NCBI GenBank assembly: GCA_007922305.1
Contig: ML677374.1
Span: 7,363,619-7,427,618, forward strand
Source: Dermatemys mawii
Lineage: Eukaryota; Chordata; Testudines; Dermatemydidae
DNA: 64,000 bases
Direction of reading: 5' to 3'
The position numbers and the translations under genes are program-made. The notes below the pieces were generated by a model. It did not search any database. It was not told where the DNA came from and saw only the letters and a list, made by a program, of their open reading frames with translations. Positions 36,621 through 48,470 of this stretch are shown here, in pieces (positions within the stretch are counted from its first letter, which is position 1; every line of letters begins with the position of its first letter).

Positions 36621-39600
36621 TTTTTATATGGTTCCATAAGAGGTTCAGTCCCTCAAGATAAATAAAATGTTTCCAACAATAAAATAAGATAAACAGGTAT
36701 TTTGTGGGGCTTGAACACTGGAAGCCACTTCCAGGCATACGTTTTCTACAATGGCTCTGAAATTATCTCGGATCAACGTATGACTTTAGACCCGTAATAG
36801 AAATGATTCTTCTTTAATTCCCTTTTTAAAACAAAACAAAACAACCCCGCGTCCTTCAGGGAAGTAATTGCAGAGCACATAGAAGAGCGAGGAGAAGAGA
36901 GTTGTCACTAACAAGGCCAAAAAAACACCTCTCAAGGAAATGCATAATGACCTCATCTTCTAGGCGTGTGCACCACGTCTATAGAGAAAATGGAGTATTT
37001 ACCCTTCAGATATGTGCTTATTTGGTGGAGAGTTTGGTTTCTTTTACTCTCCTATAACAAGAGACGTTTTCCTTTTGTTTGCATTGCACTGTTTAATCCA
37101 CAAGCTAGAATAGATCATTTAACCTACTGGGCGTGGAGGATTCTTACAGCAAGTATCCACATTATGCAGGTACAAAATCGTTGGGGTTCGTCAATTTCAT
37201 GCCTTCTTCTCAAACCAACATTTTCAGATGCAGCCTTAATATTATAAAGACAAGCAAAGGATAAAATCTTATGAGGCTGCTAATTTTTAGATGCATTGGC
37301 TCTGCAGAGTTCCAGTTGCCAGCCTCTGTCAAGTAATTACTGGATGTTCCAGTGGAGTGAGAAATTTCAGCCTGCTTCCTTTTCCCAGGTGGTCTGCTCG
37401 TTAGGTTCTAGTTTTTCAGATTACATGGCTTGGATTAAGTTTTATGTACTTTGATACAGTAAAATAAAAAAAGGAGTGCAGTTCCATTTGAGCTGTCACT
37501 CCAAAGGAAAATACCCTAAATCGGCAGTATAAATTCCAAGTTGGTTCATCATTAGATTGTTCAGCTGTTGGTCCTTATGACATTTCAACGTGTTGATCTA
37601 GATTTCCTTCATTCCACACACAGAGACCAACTGTTGTCCCACTATTTTATTACTATAATTTGCTAACACAATCAGTGCTTAATGACAAGACTAAATATTT
37701 TAGTGCACCTTATTTAAGTGTAAGACATGGATTTCTACACCCTCTGCAATTTGCCGCTCAGCTAACTTTTAGATACATTTCTCATTTCATCATGTCTTGC
37801 ACATTAAACAGTGGGTCCTCGCATCTCTGCAACAGATTGAAATCGAAAGGGTAAATTATTCCCCTCTCTCCTTTTGATGCCTAAATGTTGCAAATCTTCA
37901 TTAGCAATAAGGGAAATCTTGGGCACTATGCATCCAGCAGACAGCATAGATGTCTATAGGATTGTGATTCTGTCAACTACATCCAAGAAGTTCTTCAGCC
38001 AATTTATTTTTTGCTCTATCAGAGGTAAGGAGCAGATAGAAATTCTTACTTGCATCTTGAAAGCACATTCCAGATACTTTGTTTCTTCCAATAACATTTG
38101 CTGAGATAAGTGTCCTGGAAACTACATTGAACATACTCAGTAGACTATGAATGTGCTTAAATCTAACATGTAGGCCAGAAGAAGAGCTCCAAACTCTATT
38201 GGAGGGAGGTGGGGGGAGTATGAGCACTGTAGGGGAACTTTTCTACTCCCAGCAGGATATTTCCTGACAAATAAACTAAAATGAAAAAAAAAAAAAGTGT
38301 AATTCAGGACTTGAATTACCAGCTGTTAAATCTATTCACTGCTGCTTCATTTTGAAAACAATTTAAAAAGTTAAGTGCATAAAACTGGGTGCAAAAAGCA
38401 AAGGCATTTTTTGGCTCAATGGCAAAGATGATGAACTTGTCTTTTACTCCTAATGTTGGTATTTATGAAATGTTAAATCTTAATTTAAAAATGTTCCCTT
38501 AAGCCCAGCGACATGGCAATGAATACAAACCATGACTAGCACAGAGTCTGTTGCATAACAGGATTTGAGGTTTATGACCTAAAAACAACTCCCTGGAGAC
38601 GCAGGAGAGTTTGGTAGGAAGCTGTTTTACATACATTATATTATTTAGCTATCCTATGGGCTGGTTTGCATTTTGTACAAACCGTTTAAGACCTCCAAAG
38701 AATGATTCTATGGGCTAATGCAGACAGTTGAGGGTTTAATGAGGAAATCATGATTACAAATGATTTAAAACAAAATCTTAATTTTCTAATACAAACTAAA
38801 AAACCAGAACATATTTATATTCAAAGATCTAATTCCCAGGATTTTTAATTTGAAAAATAAGGTAAATTTACTATCAACATAAGAGTATGTGTGAGTTCTT
38901 GTGGTAAGAAAGGATGTCGGTTAGCTAAAGCCATGTTCAATTTATCAGTTCAGATAATGGGGTTTAACAAATACAGTACTATGGATCCAAGCCTTTAGGA
39001 GTAAACTGGTTTCTTGATAGCCCTACTCTTCCAATCAAACCAATGCTATGCTTTTGACTGACACACTATTTCAAGTTGATGATACCTATAATATCAACTC
39101 AACAATGCATGTTCTACAACTACATCTACTGCTACCAGTACGACTACTACAGTGCATGCATTTAGTTCAGTCCCACAGATACATACACTCTAAGAACAGG
39201 CAAGGGGAGATGTGAAATGTTTTACGGTACGACAGGTGTTTTGTTTTTAAGTAAGGGAAATTAATAAAAACATAAAAAGAAAAAGTGTACAAAAAAAAGA
39301 GACATTTCTCAAGAGTTGATATGAGTTGTTTCTTGAACCGTTTCATCTGAACAAGCAAAAAACATGCAACCAGCTGCTACTAACAAGAAGCTGGACACTG
39401 AGAGAGGATTAATAGGTGTGGACAAACCTTCCCGCTGAGCGCGCTCAGAAGAGTGTTTGAGAGGAGGTGTGCACGTCCGAGTGTAAGAGAGGCCGGAAAG
39501 AATGCCTCAGAGACACCCTCTCTCACAGCAGCCCCAACCAAGCAAGAGAGAAAACAACAAAAACATAACTGCTCACACTCACCATCAAGGTCAGTAGCTC

Positions 39601-40959
39601 ACGTTACTAGATTTGTTATAGCTGGCAAGTATAAAGTACAGTAAGGGGTTGTTGGGGTCTTAGAGATCAAAGGCAGCATTTGCAGTTTGAGACTGGCAAG
39701 GTATTAAGGATGGGCAGGCGGGGAGTGGGGGGAGAAGAGGTCTATATCCTTAGCTCCAAACCACAAGAGAGTCCTGAGCCTTCTCTGCTTTATACCTCTT
39801 GTCATCGTTTCTACTGAGCACAGTGAGTGTAAAATGTCGCCCTTCTCATTTGCTAACGTTTTTGCTCCCACTTTGAATGACTGTACAAGGTGTCAAGCAG
39901 TGAAGAATCAGGCCCACCGTATTATTATTTTATTCTCCACTCATCAGGGAGGAATAGTTAATGGTAACAAGCTGGGGAACACACTAAGACTATCTGGTGG
40001 GGAAAAAAACCCAACAACTTTCTGCCCAATTTTATTTTGTTTTCCATTTTTTTTTGTTTTCTTCCAAATTAACCTCCCCTTCCAAGTGGAAGATAAAAAT
40101 GTTTTCCCCCCTGTTTTCCTTTTTTAAAAACAGCACTTACAAGACAAAAATGATTATGCTCAAAATATGCCAGGTGAAACTAAAAGAAATGTGACACTGA
40201 TAGTGAAATTGTCTAGGAGGAGTTTGCAGCATTCAGACTTTCAAGCTTGCTAATTTTACGTGGCCCAGGTCCCAATTCATTAAAAAAAAATACAAGGAGT
40301 GATGAAGTTATCAAAGCCAACTAGAGGACATAGCCACAGCTCCCACAGAATTGAATAGGAACTGTGTGGCTAAATCTAAGTCAGTTTAGAAAAATTTCAC
40401 CCATTGCTTCTACATGGGGGTGTTGGTTGAGTGCGTGATTTATAAAGGGACGCAACAAAGCATAAACCTCCCAGTCCGGGAGAAGAGTTTAGCAAGTGTG
40501 AATTTATGAATGACACTGAACACGAGCATGGGGAAAGTCCCTTTCTACGGATCACAGGAATTACTGTTGCAATTGGTACCAGACCTTATCCCATCTAATA
40601 ATAGTAATTGGTGGTTTTATTCCCATAAGCAGAAAGCAAAAAAAAAAAGACGGAGAGAAGGAAACAGAAGCCCACAATGTGCAGAATCACAAAAATGATT
40701 ACTGACCAAAATAGATTCATGACATTAACACAGCTGACATGCAAGTTAACTGCACCCCAGGCTGAAATAATCTAGACATATTCTTTTTATGATTATTAAG
40801 CAAACATGCAAATTTTCCACAGTACATCTAAGAACACAATCTTCGATCACACAGAGGTCATCAATGCCCAGACAACACGGTGATGGGGCTTTAGAAATGC
40901 ATAAGACAAAGTCTTGCCTGGAAGTGTGCATGCATTTTGGGTGCTGAACAGATCTTAGT

Positions 40960-41070
40960 TTGCTTATGGTCCATATTTTTGAAAGAGCTCAACTCCCTAA
41001 ATAAAGTGGCCAGGCTTTTACTGGGAATGCTGGGAGCTGCCAAGTGCCAAACACTCCTGAAAATCTTGCC
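40960..41070. repeat. Palindromic MITE fragment (tttcaaatgtg-type)
   Basis: A decayed copy: tttttgaaagagctcaactc, then gctgggagctgccaagtgcc, then cactcctgaaaatcttgcc. Confidence 0.45.
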
Positions 41071-41209
41071 ACTTTGTTTAAGTGTCTGAATGGGAGTGGT
41101 TGGTGTGGAGACCGTCACAAAAATCTGGCACTAGAAATGTTCCAAGATTCATGTCCAAAAAGGCAGCTATATAAAGTGAACATGAAAGTTTTGGGAGTGC
41201 ACTTAAGCT

Positions 41210-41336
41210 CTGATCCCGCAAACATGTATGCATTTGCTTAGCTTTACTACTGTAAAGAGCCTCCTTGAAATCAATTAAATTATTCATGGGAGTAAAGCTG
41301 AGCACATGCTTAAATGTTTGCAGGATCAGGGCCTGA
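41210..41336. repeat. Palindromic amniote MITE (type a)
   Basis: The ends tctgatcccgcaaacatgta and aatgtttgcaggatcagggc are inverted copies around the centre ccttgaaatcaattaaatta. It is the same family as 35886-36016. Confidence 0.6.
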
Positions 41337-43934
41337 ATTTTCAAATGAATTGGCAAAAGTGGAGCTCTGATTTACCCACAGAGAAGATATAGCAGGGGCA
41401 GCACAAATAGAACCGCCCCAATAAGGTACAGTGGAACATTGTGTGGGTGTAGGGGGGAAAGGTGGAAAGAATGGTGTTTCCATTCGTTCTCTGGTGACTA
41501 CTCGGACTGGCCACAAAAGGAAGTCAATGAGTGCCAGTCGTGCTGCATTCTGCATTTTTAATAATAAAACCATATAAGGGGATTGTGCACAAAAACATTG
41601 CAAAAACATTTTTCTTGTAATGAATCGGGCCCATACGCTGTAAGATGAGATTTATCATACTCCATTGCTCCTAAATACAATTCACTACCATTGCTGTATG
41701 AAAGTGACAAGCCCAAGATGCCCTGTTCAACAATTCTCTTTAAATGGAAATGACTGCAAATAAAACGCCGTCGTCCCATAGAACACATTTCACTAGAAAT
41801 GCAAACAGCCTCTAGTTTAAGAAGTTGACAATCTCTTTCTTCCTCCTGGAGATTACGGGTGAGGTTGGTGAGCTTTGTTTGTTTGTTTTGGGGCACGCAT
41901 ATAATTTTGAGACTTGAAGGCATTTCCAAACTCCATACTGCTCTTTAAACTTGCCAGGAAGGGTGGTGTTAATTTAGGGTTAGATTTAGTTTTTTATTTG
42001 CACGTTCAAATAAAAATAAAATAATAAAAAAACCACACTAAAAAAAACCCCAAATGATTTCAGGCACAGAATTGACTGATGCTCAGTTCAGTTGTAAAGG
42101 GAACCAAAAGCACTCTGATTAAAAAAATAATAACAATGGAAGCAACATTAATGTAGCCAAACCCTCTGCGCCTTGCTAAGGGGCAACTCACCAGGTCTGT
42201 TAGTACTTTAAACAAAACCTGAAGGGCAAAACACGAGGAAGAGACAATGACAATTAAGTCCATTTTCCTCTGTTAATATGTGAAGTCAATTTTTCTTTTC
42301 TTTAAAGAAAGAGGGGAGGGAGAAAGAAAGAGAAGGAAAAATATTCCCACAGCTGTCTGGCAAGTCACCCCTTAGGCTTTCTCCACATGCCACAAAATAA
42401 AACTGGTACAGATGATCCTTTGTAGCCCCGCAAGCAGTGCCAGTTTGCATGGAACGGAGTTCTCCTGACATCTTACTTTGGACTCCACAGAATTAGGGTC
42501 TCACTCAATGCATCTTTGGATTTTAGTGCTCAATCGCCTTCCACCCCTGCCCCCTTTTTTAAGAGCTAGCTAACCAGTGTAGAAGTTCCATACAGGTCAC
42601 TGAAAACCTCTACTCTAGGATCAAATCGTGAGTAAGCTGGAAACATTCTTTGCTGAGTGTCTTAGGTGTACAATGTTGAGCAAAAATGCATTGAAGCGGT
42701 TGGGGAGTTGAAGCCCAGGTAGCAAGAACGTTTTCTCAAAACTCCCTCCCCTAGATGTCCCTTCATCGTTAGCAAGAACAAACGGTAAGATGAACTCACA
42801 GAATGATCAATAAATGCTGAATGTACATGCGAGAGCAGGTAAATCTACTGAGAAAGCATTGCTATACCCTTTGTTCTTGCTCAGGGTTTATTGTTTTCAG
42901 TCACCACTGTACAATCAAGACACAGGATAGTATGCAGACACAGAACAGGGTGTGCTGGTAAGTTAACAGCCCACTCATGACTGTACTGAACATTTAATTA
43001 CTTAAGTGCTAATTCACATGTTTCCCTACATTGAAATTCTAGGGTAATAACTGTAATTGGTAACTATTTATTTATTTCCCTTAAGGGGGAAAAATAAGCG
43101 TTTGGAGGGACAGAGAGAAAAGCTTTAACATTTCTCATGAAGCTTAGGTCACAGTTTGCAGTAGGTAACAAGAGCAGTAGTCTCAGAAACAAAAACTAAA
43201 CTTTAAATGGCAGGCAAATTAAAAACAATACATTGGATACCAATACATGTGCTTTCAGCAGGGCCACTTTTATTTGGCTCCAGGTAATGTTTATTGATTG
43301 CCTGTACTTCAGGCAGCATTTACAGCTGTACCACCCCAATTAGAGTTCAAAGGAAAGCAGATCTTGAATGCGCATATGAACATTTTAGGATCTCTTCTAA
43401 TATACTGTAGCAAATGTGATGCTTTCGTCTCCAGATAAACAGGAAGCTCTATGCTAGTAAATTACCATCCTGGTAACCAGCTAGTTCCAGGGGAAAGAAT
43501 ACTATTTTGTTGGGAGATGAGGCCAAGAAAGGTATTTTTAAAAATAAATCCATAGGACAACTTGCCATGATGTCTTACTGGAGACAATCGTTCAAGGCAC
43601 AAATCTGGGTGGTATGGTTTGATCTCTCAACCACTGGAGCATTAACTGCAGAGAGCAAATGCTGCATTGTTAACCCAGTGCAAACTTCACATGAGAAATG
43701 AAACTTTTTTTGTGTTCTTTATGATCTTTAACTTAAAATAAATAAATGAACAATACCAAAAATCCCACTACCCTGGGTTTGACAGTTCTTATGTAAACCT
43801 CCTGTAAGGTGCTCCAGGCCTCATGGCCTCTGCTTGTAGTGGGAGTTTTTTTTCAGGTCCCCAGGACAAGTGTGAGGAAAACCAGAGTAATGATGGACAG
43901 CTGCAGCCACACAGAATACCGACAGAGCTTTTAC

Positions 43935-44054
43935 CTTCCCCTGCATTCTGAGGGTATGCCATGTAGCCGCCTCTTCCACAGGCCCCCCTACCTGATCCTC
44001 TTGCTGCCGCCACTGCTGCTGCTGCTACTGGTCCATAGGCCGCTGCCGGAAAAC
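43935..44054 (-). CDS. MSI2: MSI2 exon D, long form with downstream donor (RG-rich extension)
   Basis: The same acceptor as the short form is used, but the reading frame stays open past the first donor for 57 nt to a second donor, GAAG|gtaaaa (GT at 43934-43933). The extension encodes GRGACGRGGYMAYPQNAGE and ends again in phase 1. Joined to exon C it reads through a Gly codon into IPDYGFY, so the two optional segments together recreate the longer Musashi C-terminus I recall from fish and amphibian proteins. The RG/RGG pattern is the type of site arginine methyltransferases modify. That is inference from motif only. The coordinates overlap the short form by design: they are alternative versions of one exon. 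Confidence 0.75.
43992..44054 (-). CDS. MSI2: MSI2 exon D, short form (Ala-rich tract)
   Basis: The minus strand encodes FPAAAYGPVAAAAVAAARGS, the alanine-rich tract that follows the RRM and YGYQFPG region in Musashi-2. A strong acceptor precedes it, a long pyrimidine tract ending in ggctag, with the exon starting at 44054. The exon begins with 2 nt completing a Gly codon from the previous exon. This short form uses donor TCAG|gtaggg (GT at 43991-43990), which makes the exon 63 nt with a phase-1 end. Splicing to exon B gives RGSV-LNSYS, or RGSG-SNPAR with the internal acceptor. The upstream exons carrying both RRMs are not found in the remaining 20 kb of the window, consistent with the very large MSI2 introns known in other vertebrates. 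Confidence 0.92.
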
Positions 44055-44159
44055 CTAGCCACGGAAAGAAGGAGAAGGGTAAAGGGAAAAATCCAATGAA
44101 CAGCAGGTGTAACCAAACAAAAAACAGGGAGGGGAGTGGGGCAAAATACTATAGCACTT

Positions 44160-44350
44160 TTGGGGGCAACTATGGTGAATTATAGTCCTATTTTCAAAAG
44201 GGGTTGGTGATTTGGGGATCTGACTTGAGGAACCTTAAAAGAGCATGATTTACTGACAGAGCTGAGCCTCTGAAAATCAGGTTCCTTTATGGTGTGCCTA
44301 CTTGGGCATGCAAAATTGAAGCACCTGTGGCCTTCTTTTGAAAATCCTCC
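44160..44350. repeat. Palindromic MITE fragment(s), tttcaaatgtg-type
   Basis: ctattttcaaaaggggttgg, agcctctgaaaatcaggttc and ccttcttttgaaaatcctcc are decayed inverted copies of the ctgaaaatcagg family. Confidence 0.5.
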
Positions 44351-45614
44351 CCTAAATCCTCTGCAATGAATTTCAATGGCTGCATGCTCTGATGATGCCT
44401 TTTTATCCTGTGCATAGATAGGTCTTCTGAGCCACTGCAAGTTTTAAAGGCAAGATACTGGAGTGAATTAATTCATAGAGACAGCTTTGTAGGATGTGGT
44501 TTATATCTTCTTGCTTTCAAACTGTTAGGGCTCAGATCAGTTTTGCAAAACAGTAAGGATACATTTATTTTATTCTTTGCTTATTTGCAAGAGGAAAACA
44601 AAATGCTGATTTATAGACAAGCCAGTAATCAAAATTATAGGGGAGTCCTTGTTTCAAGATCACAGGTTTGCTGGGATAAAGTAATTTTTTTTCGCTGGGA
44701 TGCATTAAAAAAAAAAAATCTTTCTAAAGCTAAACAGCAGCATCTCATGGAATTTCAGGTACCATACCCTGATGCTGTGAAACTGCAGAAAAATGAGCTG
44801 CCACTAGCAACATTTTGGTTCCTAATTTAATTAATTTAAAAAAAAATCTGCCAGAGACATTGGATTTTTTTTTTTTTTAAGTAAGCAAAGACAGGGGAAA
44901 AGGTAATCAACAAAAACACCAGATGCCCTTGCTGCAAAGGCCAGCAAAAGGCTCTGAAGGATTCCTGGTCTTTGCAGAATTCCAGCTGCTCATATTAGTT
45001 TTGATGACCCAACACAGGGCAAAGTTGTCGGGGAACACAGCATCTGTGCCACACTGAAGAGACCACAGGAAAACAACTGAGACTTTAAAGAAGCAATTGG
45101 GACAGCAGAAGAGAGCAGAACAAACTAGAGAGAGAGAGACAGAGAGAGAAAGAGTTCCAGATAAATCAGCAAACTACAAGCCCACTAACTCTAGTACTAT
45201 CACCCCAGCTACATGTAACCAGGGGAAAAACTGAACAAAGAACAGCTAGGCTAGAGTGACTCTAAGCTACTTTAAAACATCAATTAAAAAAGACATACTT
45301 GCATTTAAATACGGTAATAGGGCTGTTAGGGGGGGAAAAAAAAGTCTATGTAAATATATGCTCAGCTACCTCAGGCTTTTGTCGGAGCCTGTTCCCAACA
45401 TACACAACATGTGCACGAATACAGCAAATCAAGTTATTATTCAACACTGATGCGAGCCTGTTTGCTCTTAGGATGATGCTGAAATTGTTACAAACATTGA
45501 AGAGAGAGACACCCAGCAGGATTTATTTGGAGTGATAGGGTCAAAAGCCTAAATCTCCTCCACCCTTCTTACCCAGATTGAGGGTAAAATCTATATTGAC
45601 ATAACAAAAAAAAA

Positions 45615-45633
45615 CCCCCCCCCCCCCCCCCCC
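45615..45633. repeat. C19 homopolymer after an A run
   Basis: Nineteen consecutive C residues directly follow nine A residues. Length is likely polymorphic and sequencing-sensitive. Confidence 0.9.
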
Positions 45634-46879
45634 GAGTGACAACCTAAACCCTGCAGAGATGCAGCTAAGTCAACTGAAGAATGCTTCTGTCAACCTAGCT
45701 ACCACTGCTCAGGGAGGTGGATTAACTCTAGATGGAAAACCCCTATACAGTGCCATAGTTTTGCTGAGGTGGTGTAAATGGCCCCCCAAGTACCGGCAGA
45801 AGCCTCAGTATCCTGCCAGTCTGTATTTCCCTCTTAGCCAGAGTTCACTGTTACAGAATGGAGTTCACTCTTCTGGAAGCGGGGGAGGAGGGAACTACTG
45901 GCAGGTCAGAGGCAAGTCTCTGGAACCGTATTCTCTTCCTATTAGAAACAAGCCCCAACCCAAACCCTGATCCAGATTTGGACCAGTCAATTTGCAAAAT
46001 TCCTCAGTGCCTGATGGAACACACAGGGCCAGCTTCAAACAGTTGGGGAAGAAGGTGTCCCCATTCTCCCAGAGAAATCCCCTTCTCCAATCTCTATCTG
46101 AAGTGATGCACAGCCAACCAACCTGCCCAGAAAGCAGCATCCTTCACATTCCCACATCCCATTCAGGACAGGACCATAGAGCATGTGAAAAGTCACAGGC
46201 AACCTGTTAGCTGCAGGCTTTGTGGGCTCCCAAACCCACCCCTCAGGTTCAAATGAAACTTGGATTTTCCATATTATAATATGCCTCTGTCTCCTACCAC
46301 TCTGTGCCCCGGACAGCCAAACCTCCTTCGAAGACAGCGTAAGAAACAGAGCCGGAAAGCATATGTCTCTTGCTTCAAATGAAGGGCAAAATAGGCATTA
46401 CCATGCACAGGAAGAATGAAATAATGGAAGTGGAAAAGGAAACCAACAGAAAGACCCTGAACAAAAGATGCATTATTCTACTCCAGAGTGTGCTTTGGAC
46501 AGGTATGTGAAAAATTAGCTCACAGAAAGGAATTCGTTATTCCAAATCTCAGAGAAAAGCCTCTGCATGACACTGAGTTCCAAACAACTGAAATATAATC
46601 TGAACAACTCAAGCGCTGTTAGGGAAATTCTGCCCCTGTGTGTGGGCGAGTGTTTGGGGCAGGGTGAGAGGGTGGCTATTAGTGTGGAGGGGGAGAGAAG
46701 GGAGGACTGATTAATAACCAGGATTAGAAAAACAGGTTATCAGTCCTGGCCCAAAGAGACTGGCTCCCTCAGCCCACAAGCCTTGAATCAATGCCGCCTA
46801 CTGAAAATAGATTTGCCAGGCTTCGCATTAACATGGGTAATCCTTGCACATTGCACTGAAGTTGCAATAGTAATAATAA

Positions 46880-47110
46880 ATAATAATAATTATAGTTATT
46901 TACAAAATGTTTTTCACCCTTAGATCTCAAAGTGAGCTTTACAAAGGTGGCTAAGTAGCACTATCTCCATTTTACAGATAGGGTACTCTGAGGTATGGAG
47001 AAGCTAAGTGACTTGCCAAAGGCCACATACAGAGTCAGTGGTGGAGCTGGGAATAGAACCCATGTCTCCTGGTTCCCAGCCTGGTCCATAAAGCATTACG
47101 ACTCCCTCAG
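46880..47110 (+). mobile_element. MIR-like SINE
   Basis: The phrases tatctccattttacagatag, aagctaagtgacttgccaaa, gccacatacagagtcagtgg and ctgggaatagaacccatgtc follow the MIR order. Confidence 0.8.
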
Positions 47111-47879
47111 CATTATGTAAGGGGGTGTCCCCTCACTGCTGTACTTTCTAAACCTCTAAAGTGACCACTTCTGAGTAAGACTTCAGAGAACATCACTTAT
47201 ATTGACAGAATTATCAACCCTCCCATTCTAGGTATCATGTGATATTTCTCTTGCATTTCTAGTCACTGTGCCCAGGTGATCTATGCTACAGGCACTCACA
47301 CACGGGAGGTGAGTCATGACCCACCCACCACCATCCTACTGAGCTACTCACTGCTGTGACTCATTCATGAAGAGGCAGGTGTATGCAACACCCTTGCCGC
47401 TCCATCCTCATCCTCATGAATGCAATAGAAACTGTTCTTTTACACAAATTGGACAAATACGTTGGTAAAGCTATTTCTCTACATTATAGCAGGTTAGTCA
47501 CTTCCCCGGACTCCTGGGGTTTAAAACAGCATGGGCCACAGTGTCCCAAGGGAATGTGCCGTTCTCTATGCCCAAAGTGCTATTCCTCATAGAAGGCTAA
47601 AATTTGGCTCCAGAGAGCGACCCCCTATAGCTCTGCAACCTGCTATGATCAGTGGGAATCTGGACATGGATGGAACCATGGGTAAAACTCCTAGGGGTCC
47701 AAAGCAGGGTCCTGTCAGTGGAAAGTCCTGGGTTCTGGAACTCCTTGTCAGTGGAGACCAGCAGCTACCCTACATGCCTATAGCATGAAGCGTAAGACCC
47801 CCCACTCTTTCCACAAGTGAAGGCAATGACTGCAAACTGGCCTTAAAACCTTTTTCTGGAGATAAACGGGAGGGTGTTT

Positions 47880-48360
47880 GGGGTGGGGTGGAGGCTCCAT
47901 GGGATGACTGGGGCCTGGATGAGGGTGTCGGTGTGTGGGTGTGTGTCACCAGTGCCTGTGAACAAGGAGAGCCTTGAGCCAGAATCGGGCCCCTTCACCT
48001 TCTGATCCTGTTCCCTTCTTCTTCACTTGGATCCAGCAGGGGGAGCAGCACATGGGGTGGCTGATAGGGTGTCCCGGCTGCTTGCTCAGCAGATGCCATG
48101 GCAGCAGTTGCAAGCTGTTCCAACAGCCCAGCATCTCAGCTGGGATGTGGGAACACCTGGCATTGGCAGCCTTTGTAACCGGACACCTGCTGCCATCCCA
48201 GTGGGGACAGCACAGAGAACAGGGCAACTGCAGTCGGAGCTGTGGGACGGAGGAACCCCTTGACCACAACTGGTGAAGCAAAACACACGCTGAACTGAGT
48301 GGGGCTGAGGAGTTCACCTGGAGCCAGCTGGCACCTGTAAGGGCTTAAGCAATAAAAAGG
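47880..48360. other. GC-rich block without recognisable gene
   Basis: This block is GC-richer than its surroundings and opens several frames on both strands, up to 155 codons on the minus strand. None shows a known domain or splice context, and frames open on both strands at once suggest composition, not coding. It may be an unrecognised repeat; an AATAAA follows at 48351 on the plus strand. Confidence 0.3.
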
Positions 48361-48395
48361 CCAGCTCCGAGCCAACCGCGTCCAGCAACGGGCCT

Positions 48396-48470
48396 TGAAC
48401 CAAAGCCCTCTGAAGTCAACAGGAGTCTTTCCATCGACTTCAACGGACTTTGGATGAGATCCCTGGGGAT
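48396..48470. repeat. Palindromic MITE (tcaatgggctttggatcagg-type)
   Basis: ttgaaccaaagccctctgaa is the imperfect complement of cttcaacggactttggatga across a short centre. It sits at the edge of a GC-rich block (about 47880-48360) of unknown nature. Confidence 0.55.

Larger units (their letters stand above)
25711..43934 (-). other. MSI2: MSI2 intron between exons D and C
   Basis: This 18.2-kb intron carries old MITEs, MIR/L3-like repeats, a SINE at 30741-30920, a hAT element at 32285-32469 and repeat-free stretches around 31.5, 34.0 and 36.5 kb that look like conserved non-coding DNA. The short open frames in it show no codon pattern or family match I can recognise. Confidence 0.75.

Noticed and set aside
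45659..46140. Overlapping frames of 81-103 codons on both strands
   Set aside because: There is no recognisable domain or codon pattern, and frames are open in several registers at once.
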